A stretch of 64,000 nt of DNA from Achromobacter agilis (GCF_900496965.1 NZ_UFQB01000008.1:124001-188000); one strand, 5' to 3'; positions 1-9,281 are shown, counted from the first letter of the stretch. Made by a program: numbers and translations. The notes: a model not told the origin generated them from the sequence alone.

Positions 1-208
1 CCCGCAGGGCCCGTTCTACCGCGGCGCTGTCCGTCACGTCGCAGGCCAGCGCGGCGGCCAGCGGCAGCTCGCGGCCGGCCTCGGCAAGCGCGCCGGTGTC
101 GCGGTCCAGGATCGCGACCGCCGCGCCCCGGCCCAACGCCAGGCGCGCGAACGCCAGCCCGATACCGCTGGCGCCGCCCGCCACCACAAAGCGCCGGCCC
201 CCGCTCAT
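1..208 (-). CDS. SDR-family oxidoreductase, N-terminal part (runs off window)
   Basis: The first 69 codons of a short-chain dehydrogenase/reductase are present; the rest lies beyond the window start. The protein begins MSGGRRFVVAGGASGIG, the glycine-rich Rossmann motif that binds NAD(P), and an acidic LDRD follows at the end of the second beta strand, which usually favours NAD(H). The later CDVTD matches the adenine-pocket Asp of the family. The ATG overlaps the stop of the upstream deacetylase gene by 4 bp (ATGA), so it is the last visible gene of the minus-strand operon that starts with the ABC importer near 4.8 kb. Substrate unknown. Confidence 0.85.
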   Translation of the reverse strand, partial: MSGGRRFVVAGGASGIGLAFARLALGRGAAVAILDRDTGALAEAGRELPLAAALACDVTDSAAVERALR

Positions 209-1023
209 GCCGCGCTCCGCAGGCGCGGCCGGATGTCGTCCGTGATCACGTCGCAGCGGTCTATCCAGACCCGCTCGTGCGCCTTGGCGTAGCGGATCAT
301 CTCGTCCAGCACGTACAGACGCGAGGGCTGGCCGATGATCTCGGGGTGCATGCCCAGCATCATCATGCGGTCCTCGGCATACAACAGGTCGAATTCGCGC
401 TTCCAGGCTTCCAGCACGGCCGAAGGCGATTGCATCGTGCGCCCGGGCAGCACGATCGAGTATTGGAAAAAGGGCGCGTCGTCCAGCACCCAGCGAAACG
501 GCAGCTCCACGATATCCGTGGACCGGCCGCCGATCTCCAGCAGATAGGGAGAATCGTCGTCGAAGAAATTCGACGAATAGTCAAAGCCATATTCGCGGAT
601 CAAGTCCAGCGTGATCTCGCTGAACTCGGCGGCGGGCGAACGCCAGCCTCGCGGCCGGTAGCCCGCGGTGCGCACCAGCGCGTCCATGCCGAGCTCCATT
701 TCCTCGCGCTCTTCCTCCGGCGTCAGGTTGACGATCCAGCGGTGCGTGTGGCTGTGGTGCGCCACCTCGTGGCCGTGGTCCACAATGGAGCGCACCATGT
801 CCGGATGCGCCAGCGCCACCACGCCCGGAACGAAGAACGTGGCCTTGACCTCGTGGCGCGCCAGCAGCGCCAGCACGCGCGGCACGCCGACCTTCCAGCC
901 GTAGGCGCCCTGCGACATCAGGATCGGGCGCTTGGCGTAGGCCGCATCGCGCGCCGTCCACATGGTCTCGGCGTCCACATCGAACGTCAGGAATAACGGA
1001 AAACCCTTACTCGTCACGGACAT
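205..1023 (-). CDS. polysaccharide deacetylase (NodB) family protein
   Basis: This 272-aa protein has no signal peptide and is probably cytoplasmic. The NodB-fold signs are clear: TFDVDAE near the N-terminus (D15 and D17, the usual catalytic and metal-binding Asp), HSHTH (H90 and H94, metal ligands) and RSPAAE further on. Cytoplasmic members include allantoinase PuuE-like amidases as well as sugar deacetylases, so an amide hydrolase acting on a small imported molecule is as likely as a polysaccharide enzyme. It lies 14 bp downstream of an ABC permease gene and overlaps the next SDR gene by 4 bp. The operon context therefore suggests it acts on whatever the importer brings in. Confidence 0.85.
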   Translation of the reverse strand: MSVTSKGFPLFLTFDVDAETMWTARDAAYAKRPILMSQGAYGWKVGVPRVLALLARHEVKATFFVPGVVALAHPDMVRSIVDHGHEVAHHSHTHRWIVNLTPEEEREEMELGMDALVRTAGYRPRGWRSPAAEFSEITLDLIREYGFDYSSNFFDDDSPYLLEIGGRSTDIVELPFRWVLDDAPFFQYSIVLPGRTMQSPSAVLEAWKREFDLLYAEDRMMMLGMHPEIIGQPSRLYVLDEMIRYAKAHERVWIDRCDVITDDIRPRLRSAA

Positions 1024-1037
1024 CGCCGCTCCTTGTC

Positions 1038-1829
1038 TTACACATGCTTGTGGAAACCCGTCCAGCGCTCCGCGAGCACCAGGGCAATCCCGGTAACCAG
1101 GATGAGCAGCGCCGAGACCGCCGCCACCGACGGATCCACGCCCTGCTCCACCGAGGTGAAAATCTTCACCGGCAAAGTGTTCTGGCTGGCGGACAGCAGG
1201 AACACCGATACCGGCACGTTATCGAGCGAAGTAATGAAGGCGAACAGGCCTCCGGCCACTAGGCCAGGCTTGAGCAGCGGCAGCGTCACCAGCCGGAACG
1301 CCTCCAGGCGCCCGGCGCCGAGCACGCAGGCCGCATCCTCCAGCGCCTCGTCCACCGACGCCAGGCTGGCCAGGCTGGCGCGCACCACGTAGGGCACCGT
1401 AATGACCACGTGGGCCAGCCACAGACCGGCATTGCTGCCGCGCAGCCCCGCCGCCGCGTAGTACTGCAGCAGCGCCACCCCCAGCACCACGGAAGGAAGA
1501 ATCAGCGGCGCCATGAACAGCGCGTTCAGCCAGGCGGCTCCCGGCACCATGCGGCGCTGGATGGCGCAAGCGCCCGCCAGCCCGAGCGCCAGCGAAGCCG
1601 CGGTCGAACCGGCCGCCAGCCACAGGCTGGTCCAGGCAGCCTCCAGGTAGTCGGGATCGCTCAGCGCCGCCTCGAACCATTTCAGGGTCAGCCCCTTCGG
1701 CGGCAGCGTCAGGTAGGCGGTGTCACTGAAGGCGGCCAGCACCACCACCAGCACCGGCAACTGCAGGAACAGCACGACCAGAAAGGCGATGCTGGTCAGG
1801 ACCGGCCCGCTCGCGCGGCGTTCGCTCAT
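1038..1829 (-). CDS. ABC transporter permease (PotC/FbpB-like, second permease)
   Basis: A 263-aa inner-membrane permease of the polyamine/iron/thiamine-type ABC family, starting MSERRASGPVLTSIAF. About six hydrophobic segments are visible. The EAA-type loop that contacts the ATPase lies around LEDAACVLGAGRLEAFRLVT. The start was set by the ATGA overlap with the upstream permease gene; the reading frame stays open further upstream, but that stretch lies inside the other permease gene. It is the second of two permeases in the order binding protein, ATPase, permease, permease, then catabolic genes. Confidence 0.9.
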   Translation of the reverse strand: MSERRASGPVLTSIAFLVVLFLQLPVLVVVLAAFSDTAYLTLPPKGLTLKWFEAALSDPDYLEAAWTSLWLAAGSTAASLALGLAGACAIQRRMVPGAAWLNALFMAPLILPSVVLGVALLQYYAAAGLRGSNAGLWLAHVVITVPYVVRASLASLASVDEALEDAACVLGAGRLEAFRLVTLPLLKPGLVAGGLFAFITSLDNVPVSVFLLSASQNTLPVKIFTSVEQGVDPSVAAVSALLILVTGIALVLAERWTGFHKHV

Positions 1830-2674
1830 TGTTCGCCTCCCCAGCGCTTCAGCACCCGGCTGGAAACCCCGATCACCGCCAGCGCCAACGCCGTCAGCGT
1901 GAACGCCATTGCCGCGCCGGACGGCCAGTCCAGCGTCAGCAGGAAATCGTCGTAGATCATGGTGGCCATGACCTTGTAGGTCGGTCCCCCCAGCATGCGG
2001 GGAGTGACCAGCGCGCTGATCGTCAGCACGAATACCATGATGGACCCGGCCAGGATGCCGTGCGCCGTCAGCGGCAGCGTCACCGACAGAAAGGCGCGCA
2101 GCCTGCCGGCCTGCAAGGTGTAGGCCGCATCCCTCAGGTCTCGCGGCACGGCCTGGATGACCGGCACCAACATCAGCACCATGAATGGCAGGAAGATGTG
2201 CGCCATGCCTACCAGCACGCCGGTCAGGTTGAACATCAGCTTGAGCGGACGTTCGATGACTCCCAGGTCCATGAGCGCATTGTTCAGCAGGCCGCGGCTG
2301 GACAGCAGCGCGATCCAGCCAAACGAGCGCACGACCAGGTTCAGCAACATGGGAAAGATGACCAGCAGCGTCAACGCCAGCTTCAGGCGCGGCCGCGCAT
2401 GCGCGATGACCCAGGCCAGCGGATAGCCGAGCAGCAGGCAAAGCGCCGTCACGCTCAAGCCCAGGCCCAGGCTGCGCAAAATGACTTCGCGGTAGAACGG
2501 ATCCGTGGCCAGCCGCGTGTAATTGCCCAGCGTATAGCCTGTGCCGATGCCCGCGCCCGGCAGGTACTCGCGCAGACTGAGCGGCAGCATGAAGAGCGCT
2601 GGCCCCACGAAGGCCAGCAGCAACACCAGCAGCAAGGGCGACGCGAGCAGCGCGCCCGCGGCGCGGCGGTTCAT
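1826..2674 (-). CDS. ABC transporter permease (PotB-like, first permease)
   Basis: A 282-aa membrane permease that pairs with the following one to form the channel of the importer. It begins MNRRAAGALLASPLLL, with a hydrophobic segment from about residue 8 and about six in all. The conserved cytoplasmic loop is visible as LRDAAYTLQAGRLRAFLSVTLP. The start at 2674 overlaps the ATPase stop by 4 bp (ATGA); a longer frame beginning at 2737 would run into the ATPase gene and is less likely. Its 3' end overlaps the next permease by 4 bp, so translational coupling is likely along the operon. Confidence 0.9.
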   Translation of the reverse strand: MNRRAAGALLASPLLLVLLLAFVGPALFMLPLSLREYLPGAGIGTGYTLGNYTRLATDPFYREVILRSLGLGLSVTALCLLLGYPLAWVIAHARPRLKLALTLLVIFPMLLNLVVRSFGWIALLSSRGLLNNALMDLGVIERPLKLMFNLTGVLVGMAHIFLPFMVLMLVPVIQAVPRDLRDAAYTLQAGRLRAFLSVTLPLTAHGILAGSIMVFVLTISALVTPRMLGGPTYKVMATMIYDDFLLTLDWPSGAAMAFTLTALALAVIGVSSRVLKRWGGEQ

Positions 2675-3762
2675 GCCACGGCCTCCGCGCCAACGCGGCG
2701 CGTTGCGTACACGTGCTGCGGCCGCACCCCCAGCCACACCTCTTCGCCCGCCGCCAACCCCGACTGCGGACCGTTAGTGGGCGTGTCGGCGATGATTTCA
2801 CCACCGCCCTGCAGCGCCACCACATACTGGACCCGCGCCCCCACGAACGAGCGCAGCGCAATCCTGCCCGGCAGGCCCGTGCCGGCCGCGTCTTCCAATG
2901 GCTGTATGGAGATATCCTCCTGGCGGACCACCACGTCCAGCGCGTCACCGGCCGCCAGCCCCTCGGCGCGCTCCACCGGCAGGCGGTGCCCGCCCTGCAG
3001 CTCGGCTTGCGGGCCGTCTCCGCCCAACGCCAGGCGGCCCTGAAGCCGGTTGGGCTTGCCGATGAAGCCCGCCACGAAGCCCGTCGCAGGGCGATGGTAG
3101 ATGGCCTCGGGCGTGTCGAACTGCTGCACCACGCCCCCCGCCAGCACGCAGACCCGGTCGGACATGCTCATGGCTTCGGTCTGGTCATGCGTGACGAACA
3201 GCGTTGTGATCCCAACCTCGCGCTGCAGGCGCTTGAGCTCTATCTGCATCTCGTCGCGCAACACCGCGTCCAGGTTGGACAGCGGCTCGTCGAACAACAG
3301 GATGCTCGGGCGCGGCGCAATAGAACGCGCCACCGCCACACGCTGCTGCTGGCCGCCCGAGAGCTGCCTGGGCATGCGCCCGCCCAGGCCCGACAGGCGC
3401 ACGCTGCCCAAGGCCTGCTCGACGCGTGTCCGCAAGGCCGCCCCAGCTATGCCCTGGCGACGCAGCCCGAAGGCCACGTTTTCGAACACGGTCATGTGAG
3501 GGAACAATGCGTACGACTGGAACACCAGCCCCACCTGGCGCCGGTTGGGCGGCAGCCGGGTGATATCCCGGTCGTCGACCAGGATGCGGCCGCTGGTGGG
3601 CGCGATCAGACCGGCCACCATGCGCAGCACCGTGGTCTTGCCGCAGCCCGATGGCCCCAGCAGCGATACGAACTCCCCGTCCTTCACGGACAACGAGACG
3701 CCGGCGGCGGCTGTATGCCCCTCATAGCGCTTTTCAAGACGATCCAGTATCAATGCAGGCAT
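2671..3762 (-). CDS. ABC transporter ATP-binding protein (PotA/FbpC-like)
   Basis: A 363-aa ATPase that powers the importer. Walker A (GPSGCGKTT), the signature LSGGQQQRVA, Walker B (ILLFDEPLSNLDA) and the switch His in FVTHDQTEAM are all present. The C-terminal ~120 residues form a TOBE-type domain typical of polyamine, iron and maltose importers. It starts 24 bp after the binding-protein gene. The family carries putrescine/spermidine, Fe3+, thiamine, 2-aminoethylphosphonate or opine-like solutes; nothing in the ATPase itself fixes the substrate. Confidence 0.92.
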   Translation of the reverse strand: MPALILDRLEKRYEGHTAAAGVSLSVKDGEFVSLLGPSGCGKTTVLRMVAGLIAPTSGRILVDDRDITRLPPNRRQVGLVFQSYALFPHMTVFENVAFGLRRQGIAGAALRTRVEQALGSVRLSGLGGRMPRQLSGGQQQRVAVARSIAPRPSILLFDEPLSNLDAVLRDEMQIELKRLQREVGITTLFVTHDQTEAMSMSDRVCVLAGGVVQQFDTPEAIYHRPATGFVAGFIGKPNRLQGRLALGGDGPQAELQGGHRLPVERAEGLAAGDALDVVVRQEDISIQPLEDAAGTGLPGRIALRSFVGARVQYVVALQGGGEIIADTPTNGPQSGLAAGEEVWLGVRPQHVYATRRVGAEAVA

Positions 3763-3786
3763 GGCGATGTCCCGTGTTCCGGCGCC

Positions 3787-4821
3787 TCAGCGCGCGACCT
3801 CGCGCTGCCAGCGGCTGACCCAGGCCGGCATGCCGCGGGCCACCGCCGCCGGGTCGGGCAGCCACAGTTCGTCGAAGTGCTTGCCCACCGCCACGATCCG
3901 CGACGCCTTCTCCGACAGCTGGACCTCGGTATTGACCGGCCCCGCGTACTTTTTCTCGGCGAAGCAGGTCTGCACCTCCTTGGACAAGAGCGCGTCTATG
4001 TACTGAGTGGCCAGGTCGGGGTTCTTGCTGCCCTTGGGAATCGCCACCGAAGGCAGGATGCCCACCGCCCCTTCCTCGGGATAGACCACCGCCAGCGGCA
4101 GGCCGCTGTCTATGGCCGACCCGGCGCGGTCCGAGTACCAGACGGCCACGGCGATTTCCTTGCGTTCGAACAGGGACACGATCTGGTCGGCCTGCGTATA
4201 CAGCAATGCCGAGGCCTTCGCCAGCGGCGCGATGGCGGCGAAGCCCGCGTCGAGATTGTCCAGCGTGCCGCCGCGCATCCGGTTCAGCGCCAGCAGGAAC
4301 TGCGAACCTGCCGTGCCGCTGATGTCGCCGATGGCCAGCTTGCCTTCGTATGCGGGGTCGGCAAGGTCGTTCCAGGACTTGGGCGGCGTCTTGACCTGCG
4401 TGGTGTCGTAGACGATGACGGTGGACCCCGTCATGAAGCTCACGTAGTGCGGAGTATCGCCATCGAAGGCCGAGGGCGCCACCGCTTTCGCATTGGCGAG
4501 GCGGGCGCGGTCGATGGGTTCCAGCAGATTCTCATTCTTCAGTTGGGTGGCGAGCGAATTGTCGAGGTACACCACGTCGAAGTCAGACTTGCCTCCCGTG
4601 GCGCGGACCGCGGCCGCGAACTGGGCCGAACTGCCCAGCTTGGTGCGCACCCGGGCGCCCGTTTTCTTTTCGAAAGCCTTGATCTGGCATTCGCGCGATG
4701 CGTCCAGGAACGAACCGCCGAATAGACCCACCACCAGGTCGGCCGCCTGCGCATTGCCGCCCCAACCGCACATACCGACCATGGCGGCGCATGCAAGCGC
4801 CTTGGAAATCCTGACGTCCAT
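3787..4821 (-). CDS. ABC transporter periplasmic binding protein (PotD/FbpA-like)
   Basis: A 344-aa secreted solute receptor. Residues 1-26 form a Sec signal peptide ending in GGNAQA-ADL, and the mature part starts with VVGLFGGSFLDASRECQIKAF, typical of the type-2 periplasmic binding family that includes PotD and iron/thiamine receptors. The gene has a good ribosome site (GGAGG about 5 bases before the ATG) and opens the operon binding protein, ATPase, permease, permease, deacetylase, SDR. A MarR gene lies divergently behind a strong palindrome at 4905-4930, so this operon is probably MarR-controlled. Substrate not assignable by eye. Confidence 0.9.
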   Translation of the reverse strand: MDVRISKALACAAMVGMCGWGGNAQAADLVVGLFGGSFLDASRECQIKAFEKKTGARVRTKLGSSAQFAAAVRATGGKSDFDVVYLDNSLATQLKNENLLEPIDRARLANAKAVAPSAFDGDTPHYVSFMTGSTVIVYDTTQVKTPPKSWNDLADPAYEGKLAIGDISGTAGSQFLLALNRMRGGTLDNLDAGFAAIAPLAKASALLYTQADQIVSLFERKEIAVAVWYSDRAGSAIDSGLPLAVVYPEEGAVGILPSVAIPKGSKNPDLATQYIDALLSKEVQTCFAEKKYAGPVNTEVQLSEKASRIVAVGKHFDELWLPDPAAVARGMPAWVSRWQREVAR

Positions 4822-4904
4822 GAAACCTCCTCGCGAGAAGATGGGCCCGGGCCTCTACCTGAAGACAATCAGGCACGGATCCCCGGTATCTGGTGCTTTT
4901 CAGC

Positions 4905-4930
4905 AATTTATCTTTCTGAAAAGATAAATT
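4905..4930. promoter_or_regulatory. 26-bp inverted repeat, probable MarR operator
   Basis: Two perfect 11-bp arms, AATTTATCTTT and AAAGATAAATT, are separated by CTGA. The site sits in the AT-rich gap between the divergent importer operon and the MarR gene. Size and symmetry fit a dimeric winged-helix repressor. Its right arm ends only two bases before a possible ATG at 4933, one reason to prefer the later start of the MarR gene. Confidence 0.6.
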
Positions 4931-5022
4931 CAATGAGGGTTTTCACGCTGCTTGCAAAGGCTGTCGGGAATGCGTTAAATGCTTCTCCAGACAGGACAGA
5001 CCCGGCGATCCCGGACGCATCC

Positions 5023-5610
5023 ATGACGCATCGCGACAACCCGACGCAAGCCGCGGCCGACGCCGCCACGCCCTATTCCCACCTGAATCCCGACGACGAT
5101 CTCATCGGCCGCGGCATCGCGCAGTGGCGACGCGAGCGGCCGGACATCGACAGCTCGGGCAAGGAGGTCGTGGGCCGCCTGATCCGGCTCGAGGAAGTGG
5201 TGCTGCGCGCCATCAACGCCTCGCAGGAACCGTATGGCCTGAAGTACATCGAATACGCGGTGCTGACCACCTTGCGGGTGGACGGCGCGCCTTATTGCCT
5301 GGCGCCCTCGCAATTGCAGGCGCGGCTATTGTGCAGTTCAGGCGGCCTGTCCAACATTCTCAAGCGACTGGAAAGCCAGGGCCTGGTGCGCCGCGAGGTG
5401 GACAAAGCCGACCGCCGCGGCGTGCAGGTCACGCTGACCACCAAGGGCAAGCACTTGGCCGACAAAGCCATGCCCGCGCATGCGCAGGCCGAACAGGACC
5501 TGCTCGCCATGTTCACGCCGCAGGAGCGCGACACGCTGGCGCGGCTGCTCAGCCGCATGCTGGTGGCCAACGCCCCCGAACTGGGCCAAGCGCCCGAAGC
5601 CGACGCCTGA
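5023..5610 (+). CDS. MarR family transcriptional regulator
   Basis: A 195-aa regulator starting MTHRDNPTQA. The winged helix-turn-helix is visible around PSQLQARLLCSSGGLSNILKRLESQGLVRR, followed by the wing DKADRRGVQVTLTTKGK, both typical of MarR. The first ~50 residues are a less typical extension. An in-frame ATG at 4933 would add 30 residues but directly abuts the palindrome at 4905-4930, so I prefer 5023. It is divergent from the ABC importer/deacetylase operon and probably represses both directions. Ligand unknown. Confidence 0.85.
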   Translation: MTHRDNPTQAAADAATPYSHLNPDDDLIGRGIAQWRRERPDIDSSGKEVVGRLIRLEEVVLRAINASQEPYGLKYIEYAVLTTLRVDGAPYCLAPSQLQARLLCSSGGLSNILKRLESQGLVRREVDKADRRGVQVTLTTKGKHLADKAMPAHAQAEQDLLAMFTPQERDTLARLLSRMLVANAPELGQAPEADA

Positions 5611-5625
5611 CGCGATCCAAGGGCG

Positions 5626-5651
5626 ATAAAAAACCGGCCCAGTGGCCGGTT
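5626..5651 (-). terminator. Rho-independent terminator between marR and nitroreductase genes
   Basis: An 8-bp stem (AACCGGCC / GGCCGGTT) with loop CAGT. On the minus strand it is followed by a run of T (the A run at 5628-5633 of the given strand), so it best serves the nitroreductase gene. It may also stop marR transcripts less well, since there is no T run on that side. Confidence 0.7.
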
Positions 5652-5678
5652 CGCGTCGAACGAGGAAGGCAAGGCCGC

Positions 5679-6272
5679 TCAGGCCGGGCCTTCCCATTCC
5701 GTGACGAATTCGCGGAAATCCGGACGATTGGCCGGCGGCACCCCGCAAGCCGGCGTGCCAATGGCCAGGAAACCCAGGAAGCGGTAGTCTAGGGCGTCCA
5801 GACCGAGCGCGTTCTGCACATCTTCCACATAGGTGCCGATGCCGGTGCTCCAGAACGCGGCGTAGCCCAGCATGTGCACGGCGTTCAGCAGGTTCATGGT
5901 AGCGGCGCCGGTGGCCAGCAGCTGCTCCTGCTCGGGGATCTTGGTGTTGTCGTGCGCGATCTTCTGCGCCACCGCGACGAACAGCGGCACGCTCGCCATC
6001 CATTCGCGCACGGACTTTTCCTTTTCCGGCGTCATGCGGGGGTCGCCACTGCGCTTGACGGCGTCCAGCGCCAGATCGGCCAGCTTGCCAATGGCCTCGC
6101 CGCGTATCACCACGAAACGCCACGGGCGCAAGGCGCCATGATCCGGCGCAGACATGGCGGCCTGCAGAATCTGTTCAAGCTCTTCGGGCTTGGGAGCCGG
6201 AGCGCGGAGGAACTTGAAGGAACGGCGGGAAATCAACGCATGCAGCGGCGTGGCGGTCTGGGTAACGGTCAT
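5679..6272 (-). CDS. nitroreductase family protein (YdjA-like)
   Basis: A 197-aa flavoenzyme of the small nitroreductase group. RRSFKFLR near residue 16 is the FMN-phosphate binding motif, SAPDHGALRPWRF follows as in YdjA, and the C-terminal GTPACG is typical. Members are cytoplasmic FMN homodimers that use NAD(P)H to reduce nitro groups, quinones or other acceptors; the natural substrate of YdjA itself is unknown. The gene lies downstream of cadR on the same strand with a gap of about 100 bp, so it may have its own promoter. A terminator closes it at 5626-5651. Confidence 0.88.
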   Translation of the reverse strand: MTVTQTATPLHALISRRSFKFLRAPAPKPEELEQILQAAMSAPDHGALRPWRFVVIRGEAIGKLADLALDAVKRSGDPRMTPEKEKSVREWMASVPLFVAVAQKIAHDNTKIPEQEQLLATGAATMNLLNAVHMLGYAAFWSTGIGTYVEDVQNALGLDALDYRFLGFLAIGTPACGVPPANRPDFREFVTEWEGPA

Positions 6273-6373
6273 GGATTCCTGGGCAAATAGGAAAGAAACA
6301 TATTCTCATATTAAGCGATGAGCGCGGCCGGGGGCCCGATCCCCCGGCGCGCAGCAAGGGCATCCGCCCCGCC

Positions 6374-6808
6374 TCAGCCCAAATGCGTATGCCGTTCGTG
6401 GCGCTCTTCAACCTGCATCTCGTTCAGGCCGTGCAGGATGCCGCAATTTTCCGCATCGGGCTGGGCCGACAGGCAGCGCTGGCGCAGATCGGTCAGCTGG
6501 GACTTCAGCTGCGTGAGTTCGGCGATGCGCTCGTCCACGTGGGAAATGTGCTCGTCGAACAGTTCGTTAATGGGGCCACATCCGCTCTGGTGGTTGTCCG
6601 CCAGGGACAGGATGGCGCGGATTTCGTCCTGCGTCATGTCCAGCGCCCGACAGTTGCGGATCAGCCGCAGCCGTTCAAGATGGGGTTGCCCGTAACTGCG
6701 GTAGTTGTTCAGGCCCCGTTCCGGGGCGGGCAGCAGCCCTTCCTTCTCGTAATACCTGACGGTCTCGACCGTGGTGCCGGTCGCCGTGGCCAATTCGCCG
6801 ATACGCAT
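6374..6808 (-). CDS. cadR: Cd(II)/Pb(II)-responsive MerR-family regulator CadR
   Basis: A 144-aa MerR-type activator. The N-terminal HTH reads MRIGELATATGTTVETVRYYEKEGLL and is followed by the long dimerisation helix. Metal-binding Cys are at 77 (in QSGCGPI), 112 and 122, the CadR/PbrR pattern (C77, C112, C119 in Pseudomonas CadR). The C-terminus is His-rich (ERHERHTHLG), also typical of CadR. It is divergent from a CadA-type ATPase across a 100-bp gap holding a classic MerR promoter, so it should sense Cd, Pb or Zn and turn on the pump. Confidence 0.92.
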   Translation of the reverse strand: MRIGELATATGTTVETVRYYEKEGLLPAPERGLNNYRSYGQPHLERLRLIRNCRALDMTQDEIRAILSLADNHQSGCGPINELFDEHISHVDERIAELTQLKSQLTDLRQRCLSAQPDAENCGILHGLNEMQVEERHERHTHLG

Positions 6809-6845
6809 CGTTGCCTCCCGGATCGCATCCGAATGATATTGGGGG

Positions 6846-6876
6846 TTGACCCTATAGTAACTCCAAGGTGTGCAAT
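6846..6876 (+). promoter_or_regulatory. MerR-type promoter/operator for cadA
   Basis: TTGACC (6846-6851) and TGCAAT (6871-6876) are separated by 19 bp, the overlong spacer that MerR-family activators correct by DNA distortion. The spacer begins CTATAGTAACTCCAAGG, a partial dyad close to known CadR/PbrR/ZntR operators. It faces cadA. Confidence 0.85.
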
Positions 6877-6908
6877 AGCGTCACCAGCATATTTCAAGGC
6901 AGAGGACG

Positions 6909-9281
6909 ATGTCTTTACCTCCGGTCAAACAACACGAACATGCAACCGCCGGACACGGCGGCGCCTGCTGCGTACAGGATGGCGAATCGCGCGCCCGCGA
7001 GGGTCACGACCACGCGGCGCACGATCACTCCGGCCATGGCCACGAGCACGGCCGCCCGGCCGAACGCCACGCCGAGGCCTCATGCTGCGGCCACGACCAC
7101 GCCGCCCAGCCCTTCACGGTATCGGACACCGGCGCGGCCGCGCTCAGCGCCGGCCCCGGCCAGTCGCTGGCGCGCCTGCGCATCGGCCAGATGGACTGCC
7201 CCACCGAGGAAACGCTGATCCGCAAGAAACTGGACAACATGGACGGCGTGCACGCGCTGGACTTCAACCTGATGCAGCGCGTCCTGACGGTGGTGCACGC
7301 CGAGGGCGCGCTGGACCGCATCATGGCCGCGATCCGGTCGCTGGACATGACGCCCGAACCCCTGGGCGAAGGCGCGGCGCGCACGCCCGCTCCCGCCGCC
7401 AAACCCGTGAACTGGTGGCTGATCGGCAGCGCGGGCGTGCTGGCGGCGCTGTCCGAACTGTCGCATTTCGCGGGCTGGCCGCTGGGCGTCACCGCGGCCC
7501 TGGCCGTGGCCGCCATCCTCGCCTGCGGCGTCACCACCTACCGCAAGGGCTGGATCGCCGTGCGCAACGGCAACCTCAACATCAACGCGCTGATGAGCAT
7601 CGCCGTGACGGGCGCGGTGCTGATCGGCCAGTGGCCCGAGGCGGCCATGGTGATGTTCCTTTTCAATGTGGCCGAGCTGATCGAAGCCCGCTCGCTGGAC
7701 CGTGCGCGCCACGCCATCCGCGGCCTGCTCGACCTGGCGCCGGAAACCGCCACGGTGCGCCAGGCGGACGGCGGCTGGGCGGAAGTGCCGGCCGCCAGCC
7801 TGCGCGTGGGCGACGTGGTGCGGGTGCGGCCGGGCGAACGCATCGCGGCCGACGGCGTCATCGTCAGCGGCAGTTCAGCCGTGGACCAATCGCCCATTAC
7901 GGGTGAAAGCCTGCCCGTGGAAAAGACGCAGGACGATCCCGTCTACGCTGCCACCGTGAACGCCTCCGGTTCATTCGAATATCGCGTTACCGCGGCCGCC
8001 GGCAACACCACGCTGGCGCGCATCATCCACGCGGTCGAGCAGGCCCAGGGTGCCCGCGCCCCGACCCAGCGCTTCATCGACCGTTTTTCGCGCATCTACA
8101 CCCCGGTGGTGGTGGGCATCGCGGCGCTGGTGGCCCTGGCGCCTCCGCTGCTGTGGGGGCAGCCCTGGTACGACGCGATCTACCGCGCGCTGGCGCTGCT
8201 CATCATCGCCTGCCCCTGCGCACTGGTGATATCCACGCCGGTCAGCATCGTGAGCGGGCTTACCGCCGCCTCGCGCCGCGGCATCCTGGTCAAGGGCGGC
8301 GTCTATCTGGAAGAAGGCCGCAACCTGAAATGGCTGGCGCTGGACAAGACCGGCACGCTCACCCACGGCCAGCCGGTGCAGACCGACATGCAGGATTGGG
8401 AAGCGTCCGATCTGAGCCGCCAGCCCGCCGCGCTGGTCGCCGCCAGCCTGGCCGCGCGTTCTGACCACCCGGTCTCGCTGGCCGTGGCCAACGCGGCGCG
8501 CGACGCCGGCAAGGCCTTGCTGGACGTGGCCGATTTCGCCGCCCTGCCCGGACGCGGCGTATCCGGCGCCATCGACGGCGTCACCTTCCAATTGGGCAAC
8601 CTGCGCCTGATGCGCGAAGCGGGCGTCGCCAGCGACGCGCTGGAAGCCCGCATGGGCGAACTGGAGCGCCAGGGCAAGAGCGTCATCGCGCTGACCGACG
8701 GCAGCCGGGTGCTGGCGCTGGCCGCCGTGGCCGACACCGTCAAGCCGACCAGCGCCTCCGCCATCGCCGACCTGCACGCCCTGGGCGTGCGCACGCTGAT
8801 GCTGACCGGAGACAACACGCCCACGGCGCAGGCGATCGCGCGCCAGGTCGGCATCGACGAGGCGCGCGGCGATCAACTGCCCGAAGACAAGCTGGCCGCC
8901 ATCGAAAGCAAGCTGGCGCCCGAAGGCCGCGTCGGCATGGTGGGCGACGGCATCAACGACGCCCCCGCGCTGGCCCGCGCCGACATCGGCTTCGCCATGG
9001 GCGCGGCAGGCACCGGCACCGCCATCGAAACCGCCGACGTGGCGCTGATGGACGACGATCTGCGCAAGATCGGCGTGTTCCTGCGCCTGTCCCGCGCCAC
9101 GCACAGCGTGCTGGTGCAGAACATCACGCTGGCGCTGGGTATCAAAGTGGTGTTCCTGGCGCTGGCCATGACCGGCAACGCCACGCTGTGGATGGCGGTA
9201 TTCGCCGACGTGGGCGCCAGCCTGCTGGTGGTGGCCAACGGCTTGCGGCTGCTGAAGGCGGCTCCCGCCGAAACGAGGTAA
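6909..9281 (+). CDS. cadA: heavy-metal P1B-type ATPase (Cd/Zn/Pb efflux, CadA/ZntA-like)
   Basis: A 790-aa inner-membrane pump that exports Zn, Cd or Pb at the cost of ATP. The first ~75 residues are His-rich with two CC pairs (GGACC, EASCC) and clusters such as [16 protein letters not shown]. Then comes one HMA-like domain with MDCPTEE in place of the usual CxxC. The TM metal site CPC is at C435-C437, the phosphorylated Asp at D479 (DKTGTLT), and the hinge GDGINDAP is present. CPC plus the CadR neighbour mark the divalent-metal group rather than the copper group. Transcription comes from the MerR promoter at 6846-6876. Confidence 0.93.
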   Translation: MSLPPVKQHEHATAGHGGACCVQDGESRAREGHDHAAHDHSGHGHEHGRPAERHAEASCCGHDHAAQPFTVSDTGAAALSAGPGQSLARLRIGQMDCPTEETLIRKKLDNMDGVHALDFNLMQRVLTVVHAEGALDRIMAAIRSLDMTPEPLGEGAARTPAPAAKPVNWWLIGSAGVLAALSELSHFAGWPLGVTAALAVAAILACGVTTYRKGWIAVRNGNLNINALMSIAVTGAVLIGQWPEAAMVMFLFNVAELIEARSLDRARHAIRGLLDLAPETATVRQADGGWAEVPAASLRVGDVVRVRPGERIAADGVIVSGSSAVDQSPITGESLPVEKTQDDPVYAATVNASGSFEYRVTAAAGNTTLARIIHAVEQAQGARAPTQRFIDRFSRIYTPVVVGIAALVALAPPLLWGQPWYDAIYRALALLIIACPCALVISTPVSIVSGLTAASRRGILVKGGVYLEEGRNLKWLALDKTGTLTHGQPVQTDMQDWEASDLSRQPAALVAASLAARSDHPVSLAVANAARDAGKALLDVADFAALPGRGVSGAIDGVTFQLGNLRLMREAGVASDALEARMGELERQGKSVIALTDGSRVLALAAVADTVKPTSASAIADLHALGVRTLMLTGDNTPTAQAIARQVGIDEARGDQLPEDKLAAIESKLAPEGRVGMVGDGINDAPALARADIGFAMGAAGTGTAIETADVALMDDDLRKIGVFLRLSRATHSVLVQNITLALGIKVVFLALAMTGNATLWMAVFADVGASLLVVANGLRLLKAAPAETR

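Noticed and set aside
277..996. Long plus-strand open frame opposite the deacetylase gene
   Set aside because: It is rich in His, Gln and Arg with no family likeness; typical antisense shadow of a GC-rich gene.
1038..2948. A single 636-codon open frame that could be read as one fused permease
   Set aside because: Only its last 263 codons match a permease; the rest overlaps another permease in a better frame with an ATGA junction.
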